From a virus, in the IMG/VR virus record IMGVR_UViG_3300031975_001511, positions 1 to 22,395 of that record: DNA of 22,395 nt. One strand, 5' to 3'. Of the stretch, positions 1 through 7,094 are shown piece by piece (within the stretch, counting starts at the first letter, position 1; the number at the start of each line of letters is the position of its first letter). Below the pieces are notes generated by a model. That model was given only the letters and a program-made list of their open reading frames with translations. It was not told the origin of the DNA and made no database searches. Both the position numbers and the translations under genes were made by a program.

Positions 1-3000
1 CTTCATGAAACCTTCTACCGCAAAAGGAACCATTCCAGAAAGTGTTGGTAGAGCATTGGTTTCTACAGAAGTACCATCCCTGAACCTAACAGCACCAAGT
101 AACTTAAGATCTCCAGATAGAGAAGCGAAAGGTCTAGCAATACTAGGAGCTTCAAAACTAGGAGCAAACTCAACCCCAGACATTTCTGGAGCAGAGTGAT
201 CAAAAGTCATAAGATCATGAGAGCCGTGAAGACCGCTACCAGTAAATCTAAGATGAAGATCATAAGGAACTCTATAAGAATCTTTAATTTCTGTTTCTAT
301 CATGTCATGCGTAAACTTTAGATACTCAGTCCTAGTAGGATCTTCAGCCATCAAAGTCGCACCCTTCGCAGTCATAGCATAGCTACCATGTAATCCACTA
401 ACGGTAATATCATTATTATTTCCAATTTGGAAACCATTATCACCTATGGCTGGAAGATTATTACCTATAGAAATTACATTCATGTTGGCAGCATTTGAAC
501 TAATATTACTACCAAGGAATATATTACCACTTCCAACTGACAAGGTATTTACATTGTTATTTCCAAGGATTGTATTGCCAGAAGCTAGAGTAAAACCGTT
601 AGCAGAATTGTGTCCAACAACAATATTGCCAGAACCTATTGCGCTAGACTTGGAGGAGCTGCTACCAATCACTGTGTTTCCAGAACCTGTAGCAATCCCT
701 TCTGCTGACCTAAAGCCAACAGCGACATTGTTAGAGCCAGTTAAAATACCACTCAAAGCTCCATAACCATAGGCAGTATTTCTAACACCAGAGATAGCAG
801 ATCTATTAAGAGGAGAAAGTATACCAGCAAAGGTATTACCACTGTCCATAGTGTCTGTGAACACTAAGTTATCTTGTGAATCAAATCTACTTCTTGTTAC
901 AGTTGCTATGTTTCCACTACTATCTAAGAACTGAAGCTTTTGAGATCTATTAGGTATAAAATCATATTTTACATAAAGTCTACCAAAACCACTATCGTAT
1001 ATTGGATTGATAGTAAGGTTATCATCCATAACTTCATGCATCTTGATCACACCGCTTGGATGACCAGATCCACCAATAGTTAATAATTCACTAAGCTCTC
1101 CAACCCCACTAGAGCAAATGCCAACATAGCCACTTTCTGATATAGCTGTAGCCATTACACCGCTAGTAGTTTGATAGATTGTTATACTACCAAGCTTATC
1201 GACAGAATCATACTTTACTTCTAGCCCATCCGATACGCAATTGTTTCCTGTAAGTAATTGCAAAGCACTGCTAACGTCACCAGCGTTTTCAGCAGTAATT
1301 CTTGCTTCTGCATTAGTGTCAGATCTAACGTTAAATATTGTCGCTGGAGTAAGTGAAAATCCAGCACCCTCATGATCAAAATTATTTATACCAAAAACAC
1401 CCTTATCACTAGCGCTATTCGGTTTTTTCATTAACATGAAATGATTAGTAGAATATGAATCATTGTCATATGAACTAAATACTAGTCTATCGGTATTCAA
1501 ACCTTCAGAGTCAAGAGTTTGATCATCAACATAAGTTATTTCAAATCCCTGTAAGAAATCCTTAAGATTTTCTCCAGAATTTAAAACTTTGTTACCAGTT
1601 AAAAATCTTTGGATAACATTGATGTCCCCAGACTCTGGAGCGGCGATGGTAAAGATGTAGTCGTTATTAACACCAGAATTTGCTAATAAATTAAAATCAC
1701 CAAGTCCAGCGTAATCACCACTATTGTCTACAATGTTTTCTTTAGCTATGAATGCTCTGCCACTCTCCAAGAATAAACCTTTACATTCATTGAACAAAGG
1801 TCCATATCCATAATGTAATAAAGATACATTTCCGCTATCTAGAACTCTACCAGTTTTAACATGGCATCCACTGCCCATATGCAAGCTAATATTACTATTC
1901 CAACTAGACCTAGTATAAAGAGTGTCTTCGTCTAGGCAGTCTGCTAGAAGTGGATCTAAGCTAGTGCTTGGCTTGAAGATAAATTCATATTCTCTAAACT
2001 CAGCTGGAGAAGTACCACTTCCTCTAGCTATAAATCCAGCGCCTTCTAGTTCAGCATCTGTAAGATAGCCCTGTGGGTGATTTGTCTCAGGATCGAACAA
2101 AACATTAAAATTAATACCACTGACTGTACCGCCATCAATCGTATCGAAAGTGCCACTAGAAGCTAAATGTATAGTTTTAGTGAGGTAATGGCTTTGCTGA
2201 GTTGCTACAAAGGATTCTAACTCAGTAATACCGCTAACAGTAAGATTATTACCAATGTGTACATTTGAAGATATATTGGCGTTTTTAGTCCACAGGTCTT
2301 TCCATTCGTGATGACCATATCCTAGATCGTATGTTTGAGATGTGCCAAACGGAACGAAGTCTCCAGAAGAAATTAAATATGGATCATAATCAAAAAACTG
2401 GGTGATTAAGGATTCGCTAGATATAAGGGCAGAACCACTCATGACTACACCATGAGACAAATATAGTTTATCCCAATAGTAAGATGAGTGACCAAGATTA
2501 AAATCACGATCCATAGAAGGAGATATATTACCGCTTGTCTGTAATGTTCCTACTTCCTTGCTATGAAGACCTCTAGTTCCAACACCCAAAATTAAATTAT
2601 TATTTGTTAGATCGCCATAAACAAGCGGCGTTAAGCCTGTACCTTCAGGATTTGAACAAACGAAACTATGATCGACGGCGTGTGAGCCAATGTACAATTT
2701 ATAGTCTGTACCTGTTGCAGCATAATATCCAGCTCCTTGCCCTATTGCTATGTTCCAATTGCCATTCTTGTTTCTGCTTAAAGAGTGAGAACCTACGCCT
2801 ACATTGCCATAACCATTAATATTTCCAGTTAAAGCATGTCTACCAATCGCAGCATTCTCTACGCCATATATATTACAAGATAAAGCACTGGCTCCTAAAG
2901 CTGTATTACCACTACCTTGATAACTAGAATACAAAGCTTGGTAGCCAACAGCTGTGTCGTCTGTAGTTGTGTAATTAGGAAGGTCTAGCTTATCTAAAGC

Positions 3001-3222
3001 CTCTAAGCCTATCTTTACACTTCTTGTGCTAGGTGTAGAGAAATTATTAGAAATTAAATCAGCTATCGTTAAATTTAATTCAGGATCAAGTAGGTTATTG
3101 ACAGAATCAATAATGTCTATTAAATTATGACGAATATCGTGTGGAGAAATTTGACCAGTAATATTATCATTAATTTCAGAGTTTATATTCTCTGTTATCT
3201 GACTCTTGGACAGGTTAGCCAT
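1..3222 (-). CDS. Long tail fibre / adhesin, C-terminus outside window
   Basis: An open frame of 1074 codons runs off the left edge. It starts at the ATG at 3222-3220, with AGAGAGACC about 6 nt upstream as ribosome site. Residues 1-80 (ITGQISPHDIRHNL, then IDIID) look like the N-terminal virion-attachment segment of phage fibres. Residues about 88-165 and 815-920 are repeats of the type GNTALGASAL, SGNTVIG, SGNIVVG, the beta-roll repeat seen in trimeric adhesin heads and in S74-type phage fibres. The middle contains many SG-bounded beta-rich stretches and one GYVGI segment like the GNVGIG motif of S74 fibres. It probably forms a trimeric host-recognition fibre. A C-terminal intramolecular chaperone (S74) might lie beyond base 1 but cannot be seen. 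It is the last visible gene of the leftward late cluster, just after the Gp80-like gene. Confidence 0.8.
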   Translation of the reverse strand, partial: MANLSKSQITENINSEINDNITGQISPHDIRHNLIDIIDSVNNLLDPELNLTIADLISNNFSTPSTRSVKIGLEALDKLDLPNYTTTDDTAVGYQALYSSYQGSGNTALGASALSCNIYGVENAAIGRHALTGNINGYGNVGVGSHSLSRNKNGNWNIAIGQGAGYYAATGTDYKLYIGSHAVDHSFVCSNPEGTGLTPLVYGDLTNNNLILGVGTRGLHSKEVGTLQTSGNISPSMDRDFNLGHSSYYWDKLYLSHGVVMSGSALISSESLITQFFDYDPYLISSGDFVPFGTSQTYDLGYGHHEWKDLWTKNANISSNVHIGNNLTVSGITELESFVATQQSHYLTKTIHLASSGTFDTIDGGTVSGINFNVLFDPETNHPQGYLTDAELEGAGFIARGSGTSPAEFREYEFIFKPSTSLDPLLADCLDEDTLYTRSSWNSNISLHMGSGCHVKTGRVLDSGNVSLLHYGYGPLFNECKGLFLESGRAFIAKENIVDNSGDYAGLGDFNLLANSGVNNDYIFTIAAPESGDINVIQRFLTGNKVLNSGENLKDFLQGFEITYVDDQTLDSEGLNTDRLVFSSYDNDSYSTNHFMLMKKPNSASDKGVFGINNFDHEGAGFSLTPATIFNVRSDTNAEARITAENAGDVSSALQLLTGNNCVSDGLEVKYDSVDKLGSITIYQTTSGVMATAISESGYVGICSSGVGELSELLTIGGSGHPSGVIKMHEVMDDNLTINPIYDSGFGRLYVKYDFIPNRSQKLQFLDSSGNIATVTRSRFDSQDNLVFTDTMDSGNTFAGILSPLNRSAISGVRNTAYGYGALSGILTGSNNVAVGFRSAEGIATGSGNTVIGSSSSKSSAIGSGNIVVGHNSANGFTLASGNTILGNNNVNTLSVGSGNIFLGSNISSNAANMNVISIGNNLPAIGDNGFQIGNNNDITVSGLHGSYAMTAKGATLMAEDPTRTEYLKFTHDMIETEIKDSYRVPYDLHLRFTGSGLHGSHDLMTFDHSAPEMSGVEFAPSFEAPSIARPFASLSGDLKLLGAVRFRDGTSVETNALPTLSGMVPFAVEGFMK

Positions 3223-3249
3223 AGTTATTGGTCTCTCTGGTATATTATA

Positions 3250-3942
3250 TTATTTAAGGCTAATTTCTAAAGAATTTGAATCAAACTTTATTGTATCTCC
3301 AGTGTATACGAATCTTGGGTTTTCTAAAGTCGCAGACATGAGAATGTTCCCAGCGCCATATGTAGCACTATCCAGCACAGCTATGCCAGAAACCCATCCC
3401 CAATCTGTAACAGCAGACTGAAAAACGATTTGATTTTTATTTTTAATAAAACCATTTCCTTCATATTCTCTATAGCTAGGATCTGTTGAGCCATAATCAC
3501 CAGAAACAACAACGCCATCTGGACCAAAAAACTGTACACCCGGAAAAATAGTTTCAAATGTAAAAGTACTGGCTGATGGTGAACCAGCTGTAGAAGCAGC
3601 AACAGCGGTTGGAGAATCTAGATATAATGGATAAAAGTATCCACTATGATTAGGAATATCGCTATTTACTTGGAATGCAGTACTGTTATCAGTACCTACC
3701 AAGTTCCATACGCCACTACCACTAGAAGACGAACCAAGGTCTATTCTACTGTAATTGGTAGATACATGGTTTAGACCTCTCATAGCTCCCGAAGGAAGCT
3801 CATCAATCGTAGCCCCTGTGTCAGTGTCCTTTGGCGGTGCAGCAGTCAAAGCAACGGATAAAGAGGTGGGAGGGGTAAAAGTTTCTCCAAAAAATATGTG
3901 AGAAAGTATTCCTGATTCAAGGTAATCAGATAGTGCAGCCAT
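3250..3942 (-). CDS. Gp80-like phage virion/tail surface protein
   Basis: This 230-aa protein begins with AALSDYLESGILSHIFFGET followed by a PTSLSVAL segment. That pattern (small helical start, aromatic plus PT, beta strand ending ALT) is typical of the Gp80-like family of phage virion proteins, usually encoded near tail or capsid genes. The rest is Ser/Gly/Thr-rich and probably all beta. AGGAG stands 7 nt before the ATG. It lies between the capsid-gene terminator and the tail fibre gene, so it probably has its own promoter; a TATATA box sits at 3986-3991. The likely role is a structural or adhesion protein on the particle. The exact position in the virion is not visible from sequence, and the family assignment rests on the N-terminal pattern only. 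Confidence 0.6.
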   Translation of the reverse strand: MAALSDYLESGILSHIFFGETFTPPTSLSVALTAAPPKDTDTGATIDELPSGAMRGLNHVSTNYSRIDLGSSSSGSGVWNLVGTDNSTAFQVNSDIPNHSGYFYPLYLDSPTAVAASTAGSPSASTFTFETIFPGVQFFGPDGVVVSGDYGSTDPSYREYEGNGFIKNKNQIVFQSAVTDWGWVSGIAVLDSATYGAGNILMSATLENPRFVYTGDTIKFDSNSLEISLK

Positions 3943-3996
3943 TTTATTCTCCTAAGAAAAAGAGTCCTGACAGTTCGATCTAATGGTATATACACG

Positions 3997-4031
3997 AAAA
4001 AAGCCACCCCCAGCGAATGAAGGTGGCTTTT
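3997..4031 (-). terminator. Intrinsic terminator after major capsid gene
   Basis: GCCACC (4003-4008) pairs with GGTGGC (4022-4027), extended by A/T pairs to about 10 bp, with a 13-nt loop. On the minus strand the stem is followed by six T. It lies 22 nt past the capsid stop codon and before the next start, so it would end the packaging/capsid transcript or attenuate read-through into the Gp80-like and fibre genes. The stem is nearly symmetric, with A/T runs on both sides, so it could also act on plus-strand transcripts. Confidence 0.85.
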
Positions 4032-4052
4032 CTAGTTTATGGCTATAAACAA

Positions 4053-5060
4053 TTAGAATGAGCCAAGAATCACTCTACGATTGTCTAGAACGCCAAATCC
4101 AAGCTCTGCAAAGCCATAGTAGCCAGCTCTTTGCTGACGATGGAGAGTTGGGTCTTCAAAGACCTGCAACTGCTCCTTAACGGGCATTACGAAGCTGTCA
4201 TTGCTAGACTGATCAAGACCAACAACCAATTCAAGGTCACTAGTCTGAACAGCGCCACTGAGTTCTCCAGTGAAGAATGTTTGATATTCTTGACCTTCAC
4301 CAAGCTCGTCCAGATCTGTAAGGTTAACACCAAAGATTCTGGTAATTGGAGCGCCACCTTCTGGAGCGGTATAGATCTCACGACGAGTAACTTCGTCAAC
4401 TTGATCCAATCCCCAGCTACGGACATCTTCCAAAGCTTCTGGAGAGACATAGAGATCAGTAAGGCGACCACGCCCAGCTGAAGCACTATTTCCACCAGAG
4501 TTTCGACGCATAACAGTTTGCATGAGAGAAACAAGTCTCTTGCTGAATAGTCCAGCAGTTGCATCACCGTCAAAGACAAGGATGTTACGGTCAACGCCAG
4601 CGGCGAGGAGAGTGTGCCATCCATCATCATTCATCTTCTTGGTAAAACCAGCTTCCATGACTTGCATGGCGCGACCAACAACGTCCCAACGAGCGTCACG
4701 GGCATATCGGAGAAGATAATCAACCGATGATGCAATGGCGTAAGTTGGAATCATGACGTAATCGCCTTCTACTGAACGCTCTGGTATTCTACCATGACCG
4801 GGATTAGTGTAAGCTACATGCTCACCTTCAAGTCCGGGGCTGATAAGATCAAGAGGAAATTCAGTTGTTGAGCCAGCTTCTACATTAATGGTTTCAAAAA
4901 TGTTACCAAGAATGTTTCCAACAAGGACACCCTTGCGGAGTGGAAGCTCAAGTGCTTTAGCGAATTCTCGCTGTGCAGCTTGGGCTACGTTTACATCTGC
5001 ATCTCCTGATTTCTTCAGAAGACCGATGAATTCATCACTAGGTCTTTCATTAATAGGCAT
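4053..5060 (-). CDS. Major capsid protein, HK97 fold
   Basis: The protein is 335 aa. The start is set at MPINERP (5060), where AAGGAG lies 8 nt upstream; the longer frame starting at 5099 overlaps the previous gene and lacks a ribosome site. Length and order (portal, protease/scaffold, decoration, capsid) match the standard head cassette. The N-terminal helical segment (SDEFIGLLKKSG, then REFAKAL) is followed by a domain with a long spine helix region (VVGRAMQVMEAGFTKK). The C-terminal P/A-domain strand ends GYYGFAELGFGVLDNRRVIL, typical of HK97-like shells. It should be the most abundant virion protein, and a strong terminator follows it directly. Subfamily assignment needs a profile search. 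No clear protease-cleavage site can be marked by eye. Confidence 0.85.
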   Translation of the reverse strand: MPINERPSDEFIGLLKKSGDADVNVAQAAQREFAKALELPLRKGVLVGNILGNIFETINVEAGSTTEFPLDLISPGLEGEHVAYTNPGHGRIPERSVEGDYVMIPTYAIASSVDYLLRYARDARWDVVGRAMQVMEAGFTKKMNDDGWHTLLAAGVDRNILVFDGDATAGLFSKRLVSLMQTVMRRNSGGNSASAGRGRLTDLYVSPEALEDVRSWGLDQVDEVTRREIYTAPEGGAPITRIFGVNLTDLDELGEGQEYQTFFTGELSGAVQTSDLELVVGLDQSSNDSFVMPVKEQLQVFEDPTLHRQQRAGYYGFAELGFGVLDNRRVILGSF

Positions 5061-5085
5061 GTGTTTTTCTCCTTTTTGTATTATA

Positions 5086-5574
5086 TTAGTTAGCGCCAAA
5101 GTTAGGCAAGTTGACTTCGACCTTTACATATCCGTCTTCATCCTTACTTGAAAGGAATCGACCGATAGCAAGATTACCAGAAGCAGCAGCTGTTGCAGCG
5201 TCAGTTCTGATGTTACCAGCGGTAGCTGAGTCAGCGTAAGCAACCTTGCCAGCAACTGGAGTACCAGTGATGCTGTTGGTTACAACGTAACCCTTACGAA
5301 GAACAGTAACCTTACCACCCTTTTGCACTTCATCTTTGTGCTGATTCAAGTGGGTTCTTGTGAGATCCTTATTAACTACATCGTTAAGAAGGATACCAAC
5401 AGGTACATCTGTAGCAGTTACCTGCTTGTACTTCACAAGGTTAACACCTTGATCCATAGCAGCACCCGATCCAGCCGTATCATGTACAACAACACCACCG
5501 CGAGTTGCGGTTCCATCATTGTAGAAAAAACTGATATCTGTCTGGAGTTCTAATCTATCTGATTTTAGAGCCAT
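5086..5574 (-). CDS. Head decoration / cement-like protein
   Basis: This 162-aa, beta-rich, low-Cys protein lies immediately upstream of the capsid gene, the usual place for a capsid stabilisation protein. It starts MALKSDRLELQTD and contains GGVVVHDTAGSG, a VPVGILLNDV segment and KGGKVTVLRKGYVVTN. The last two resemble the beta-tulip/DUF2190-like decoration proteins, in which a loading module GxLxxGDxVxVxxxG is common. AAGGAG is 8 nt before the ATG. The stop codon is directly followed by a TATAAT box (5080-5085), so the capsid gene may be transcribed separately as well as by read-through. Function is inferred from position and composition; an alternative is a head-tail joining accessory protein. 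Confidence 0.6.
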   Translation of the reverse strand: MALKSDRLELQTDISFFYNDGTATRGGVVVHDTAGSGAAMDQGVNLVKYKQVTATDVPVGILLNDVVNKDLTRTHLNQHKDEVQKGGKVTVLRKGYVVTNSITGTPVAGKVAYADSATAGNIRTDAATAAASGNLAIGRFLSSKDEDGYVKVEVNLPNFGAN

Positions 5575-5592
5575 GTTAAATTCTCCTTTTAA

Positions 5593-6273
5593 TTATTTGC
5601 TAAGTACGTTGTTTTCAAGCCATTCAGCGACACTCGCTCTTGTGGCTTCAAGTTCGTCGGTTTCGTCAGAAGCATCGACAAGAGTAGCTTCAGAAGTTTC
5701 GACATCTTCCAATGCCTCTTCAGCTGCAACTTCAGCTTCAGCTTCTTCAACTTCAGCTTCTGCTTCTTCTGATCCCATTGAAGGTTTCTTAGGAACAGTA
5801 GCTTCTTCTTTATCTTCTGGTTTCACTGCGCCCTTCTTCTTCTTCATTTCCTCTACATCTTTTACAGCTGCGAGGATAGCTTCAAAAGCAGTATCGTCGA
5901 AATCTTCGTAAGAAGCGACAGCTTCATCAGCTGCTTCAGCGTCATATCCAATTTCGATGAGAGAAGCCTTTCGTTTTTCTGTGGCTTCCTTCTTCTTCAT
6001 CTTGCGAAGTTCTTCCATCTTTTCCTTCATATCAGCTTCAACCTTTTCGGCTTCTGCTTGAAGTTCTGCGATGGTAGCATCCTTAGAAGCAATAGAATCT
6101 TCAAGAGCTTTAAGTTCTGCTCCTTGTTTTTCCATTCTCTTCTTCATTTCTGCTTCTTCTTCTTCTTTCTTCTTCTTTACTGTAGCCCTTTCAGTTTCAA
6201 GGGCTTCATTTGCAGATGCTAGCTCACTACGAACTTCAGCAAGCTGCTGTTCTAAAACACTGGTATCACTCAT
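5593..6273 (-). CDS. Nested scaffold protein from internal in-frame start
   Basis: Inside the protease/scaffold gene, residue 260 is an ATG (6273-6271) with a perfect AGGAGG at 6281-6286, 7 nt upstream. It falls exactly at the junction between the protease domain and the coiled-coil domain. Starting there gives a 226-aa product, MSDTSVLEQQLAEV onward, made only of the charged coiled coil and the acidic Glu/Ala-rich tail. This is the arrangement of lambda C/Nu3 and similar phages, where a protease-scaffold fusion and an excess of free scaffold come from one gene. The ribosome site is stronger than that of many genes in the window. Expression of the short product is inferred; the site and its frame are seen directly. 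Confidence 0.7.
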   Translation of the reverse strand: MSDTSVLEQQLAEVRSELASANEALETERATVKKKKEEEEAEMKKRMEKQGAELKALEDSIASKDATIAELQAEAEKVEADMKEKMEELRKMKKKEATEKRKASLIEIGYDAEAADEAVASYEDFDDTAFEAILAAVKDVEEMKKKKGAVKPEDKEEATVPKKPSMGSEEAEAEVEEAEAEVAAEEALEDVETSEATLVDASDETDELEATRASVAEWLENNVLSK

Positions 6274-7050
6274 ATCTGAGCCTCCTAAAGTTAATAAATC
6301 ACTACTAATTGAACTAGCCCTGCTAGCGTCCAAAATTACACTTCTGGGATTAGCGGGTTTGGCAACCAAACCTTTACCCGAAAAAGAAATGTCTCGTAAA
6401 GAGCGTCCAACCTTTTTACCCTCATACTCTCCTGTACCACCATACGCTCTTAAATGTTTTGTAAGGAAGGCCGAACCTTCGTTTCTCTCTAGTATAGATG
6501 CGGTTCCTTTTGCCTCGTCATAGAGGGAATAATCGAAACCAGCGAAAAGACATTCCATAGATACAAACCATTTGCCTTCTTCGATTTCAGCAATGATTTG
6601 ATTCATGCGTTGTCTATTCTCTGCTTCAGTCCAACTATTATAAAGAACTGCCTCTGTAATAATGTCGAATTCTTTGGGAGCTTCATCAGCTTCTACCTTG
6701 TCACCGTCTCTATTAATAACATAACTACCAGTGATATGACCAATAATATCATTCTCATTATGCATCAAATTGAATTGTTTGTCTTCTGGCGTATTACGTG
6801 CTGCCCATGTTGCATCAGCTGTAAAGACATCATCGTTTTTGTTCCAGCCCGTGGACACCAAAACTGCCTTAATATAATATAAATCAACCTGCTTTGGATT
6901 AGCACTTTCTGCAAGAACTTTATCCGCAAAAGCTACAGCGTCTTCATCTCCCACTTTGCAGAGAGTTGCAGGCGCACAATAAGCCACACTTGCACTAGCT
7001 TGTACAAGATCGGCAATACCATCAGATATTTCTTGTGGATATATTTTCAT
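5593..7050 (-). CDS. Prohead protease fused to coiled-coil scaffold
   Basis: The product is 485 aa. The ATG at 7050 is preferred over the GTG at 7056, which lies inside the GAGGAG ribosome site. Residues 60-240 look like a U35/HK97-type prohead protease: an LMHNENDIIGHI segment with candidate catalytic His97, WFVSMECLF with candidate Ser164, and the family-typical ending with KPANPRSVI (about 231-239). Residues 263-400 are a charged Glu/Lys/Ala coiled coil, and the tail to 485 is acidic with Glu/Ala repeats, as in scaffolding proteins. The protease would cleave the scaffold and perhaps capsid N-termini during head maturation. The gene sits between portal and decoration genes, the normal place. 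Catalytic residues are assigned by motif similarity, not by alignment. An internal start at 6273 probably yields scaffold alone. Confidence 0.75.
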   Translation of the reverse strand: MKIYPQEISDGIADLVQASASVAYCAPATLCKVGDEDAVAFADKVLAESANPKQVDLYYIKAVLVSTGWNKNDDVFTADATWAARNTPEDKQFNLMHNENDIIGHITGSYVINRDGDKVEADEAPKEFDIITEAVLYNSWTEAENRQRMNQIIAEIEEGKWFVSMECLFAGFDYSLYDEAKGTASILERNEGSAFLTKHLRAYGGTGEYEGKKVGRSLRDISFSGKGLVAKPANPRSVILDASRASSISSDLLTLGGSDMSDTSVLEQQLAEVRSELASANEALETERATVKKKKEEEEAEMKKRMEKQGAELKALEDSIASKDATIAELQAEAEKVEADMKEKMEELRKMKKKEATEKRKASLIEIGYDAEAADEAVASYEDFDDTAFEAILAAVKDVEEMKKKKGAVKPEDKEEATVPKKPSMGSEEAEAEVEEAEAEVAAEEALEDVETSEATLVDASDETDELEATRASVAEWLENNVLSK

Positions 7051-7094
7051 TATCACTCCTCATCAACATTATACACAAAATACAAAAATTTCCG

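Noticed and set aside
446-766. Plus-strand frame of 106 codons
   Set aside because: Antisense of the fibre's GN-repeat region, with low-complexity Leu/Pro composition and no ribosome site.
4187-4630. Minus-strand 147-codon frame inside the capsid gene
   Set aside because: Alternative frame of the capsid gene with Leu/Ser-rich random composition and no ribosome site.
5061-5099. N-terminal extension of the capsid protein (13 residues)
   Set aside because: It overlaps the end of the decoration gene and spans the capsid ribosome site; the ATG at 5060 has the good AAGGAG.
5573-6523. Plus-strand frames of 112 and 150 codons, Ser/Ala-rich
   Set aside because: Antisense shadows of the Glu/Lys/Ala codons of the scaffold coiled coil; composition is explained by that gene.
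7051-7056. GTG start of the protease/scaffold gene
   Set aside because: The GTG lies within the GAGGAG ribosome site of the ATG at 7050.
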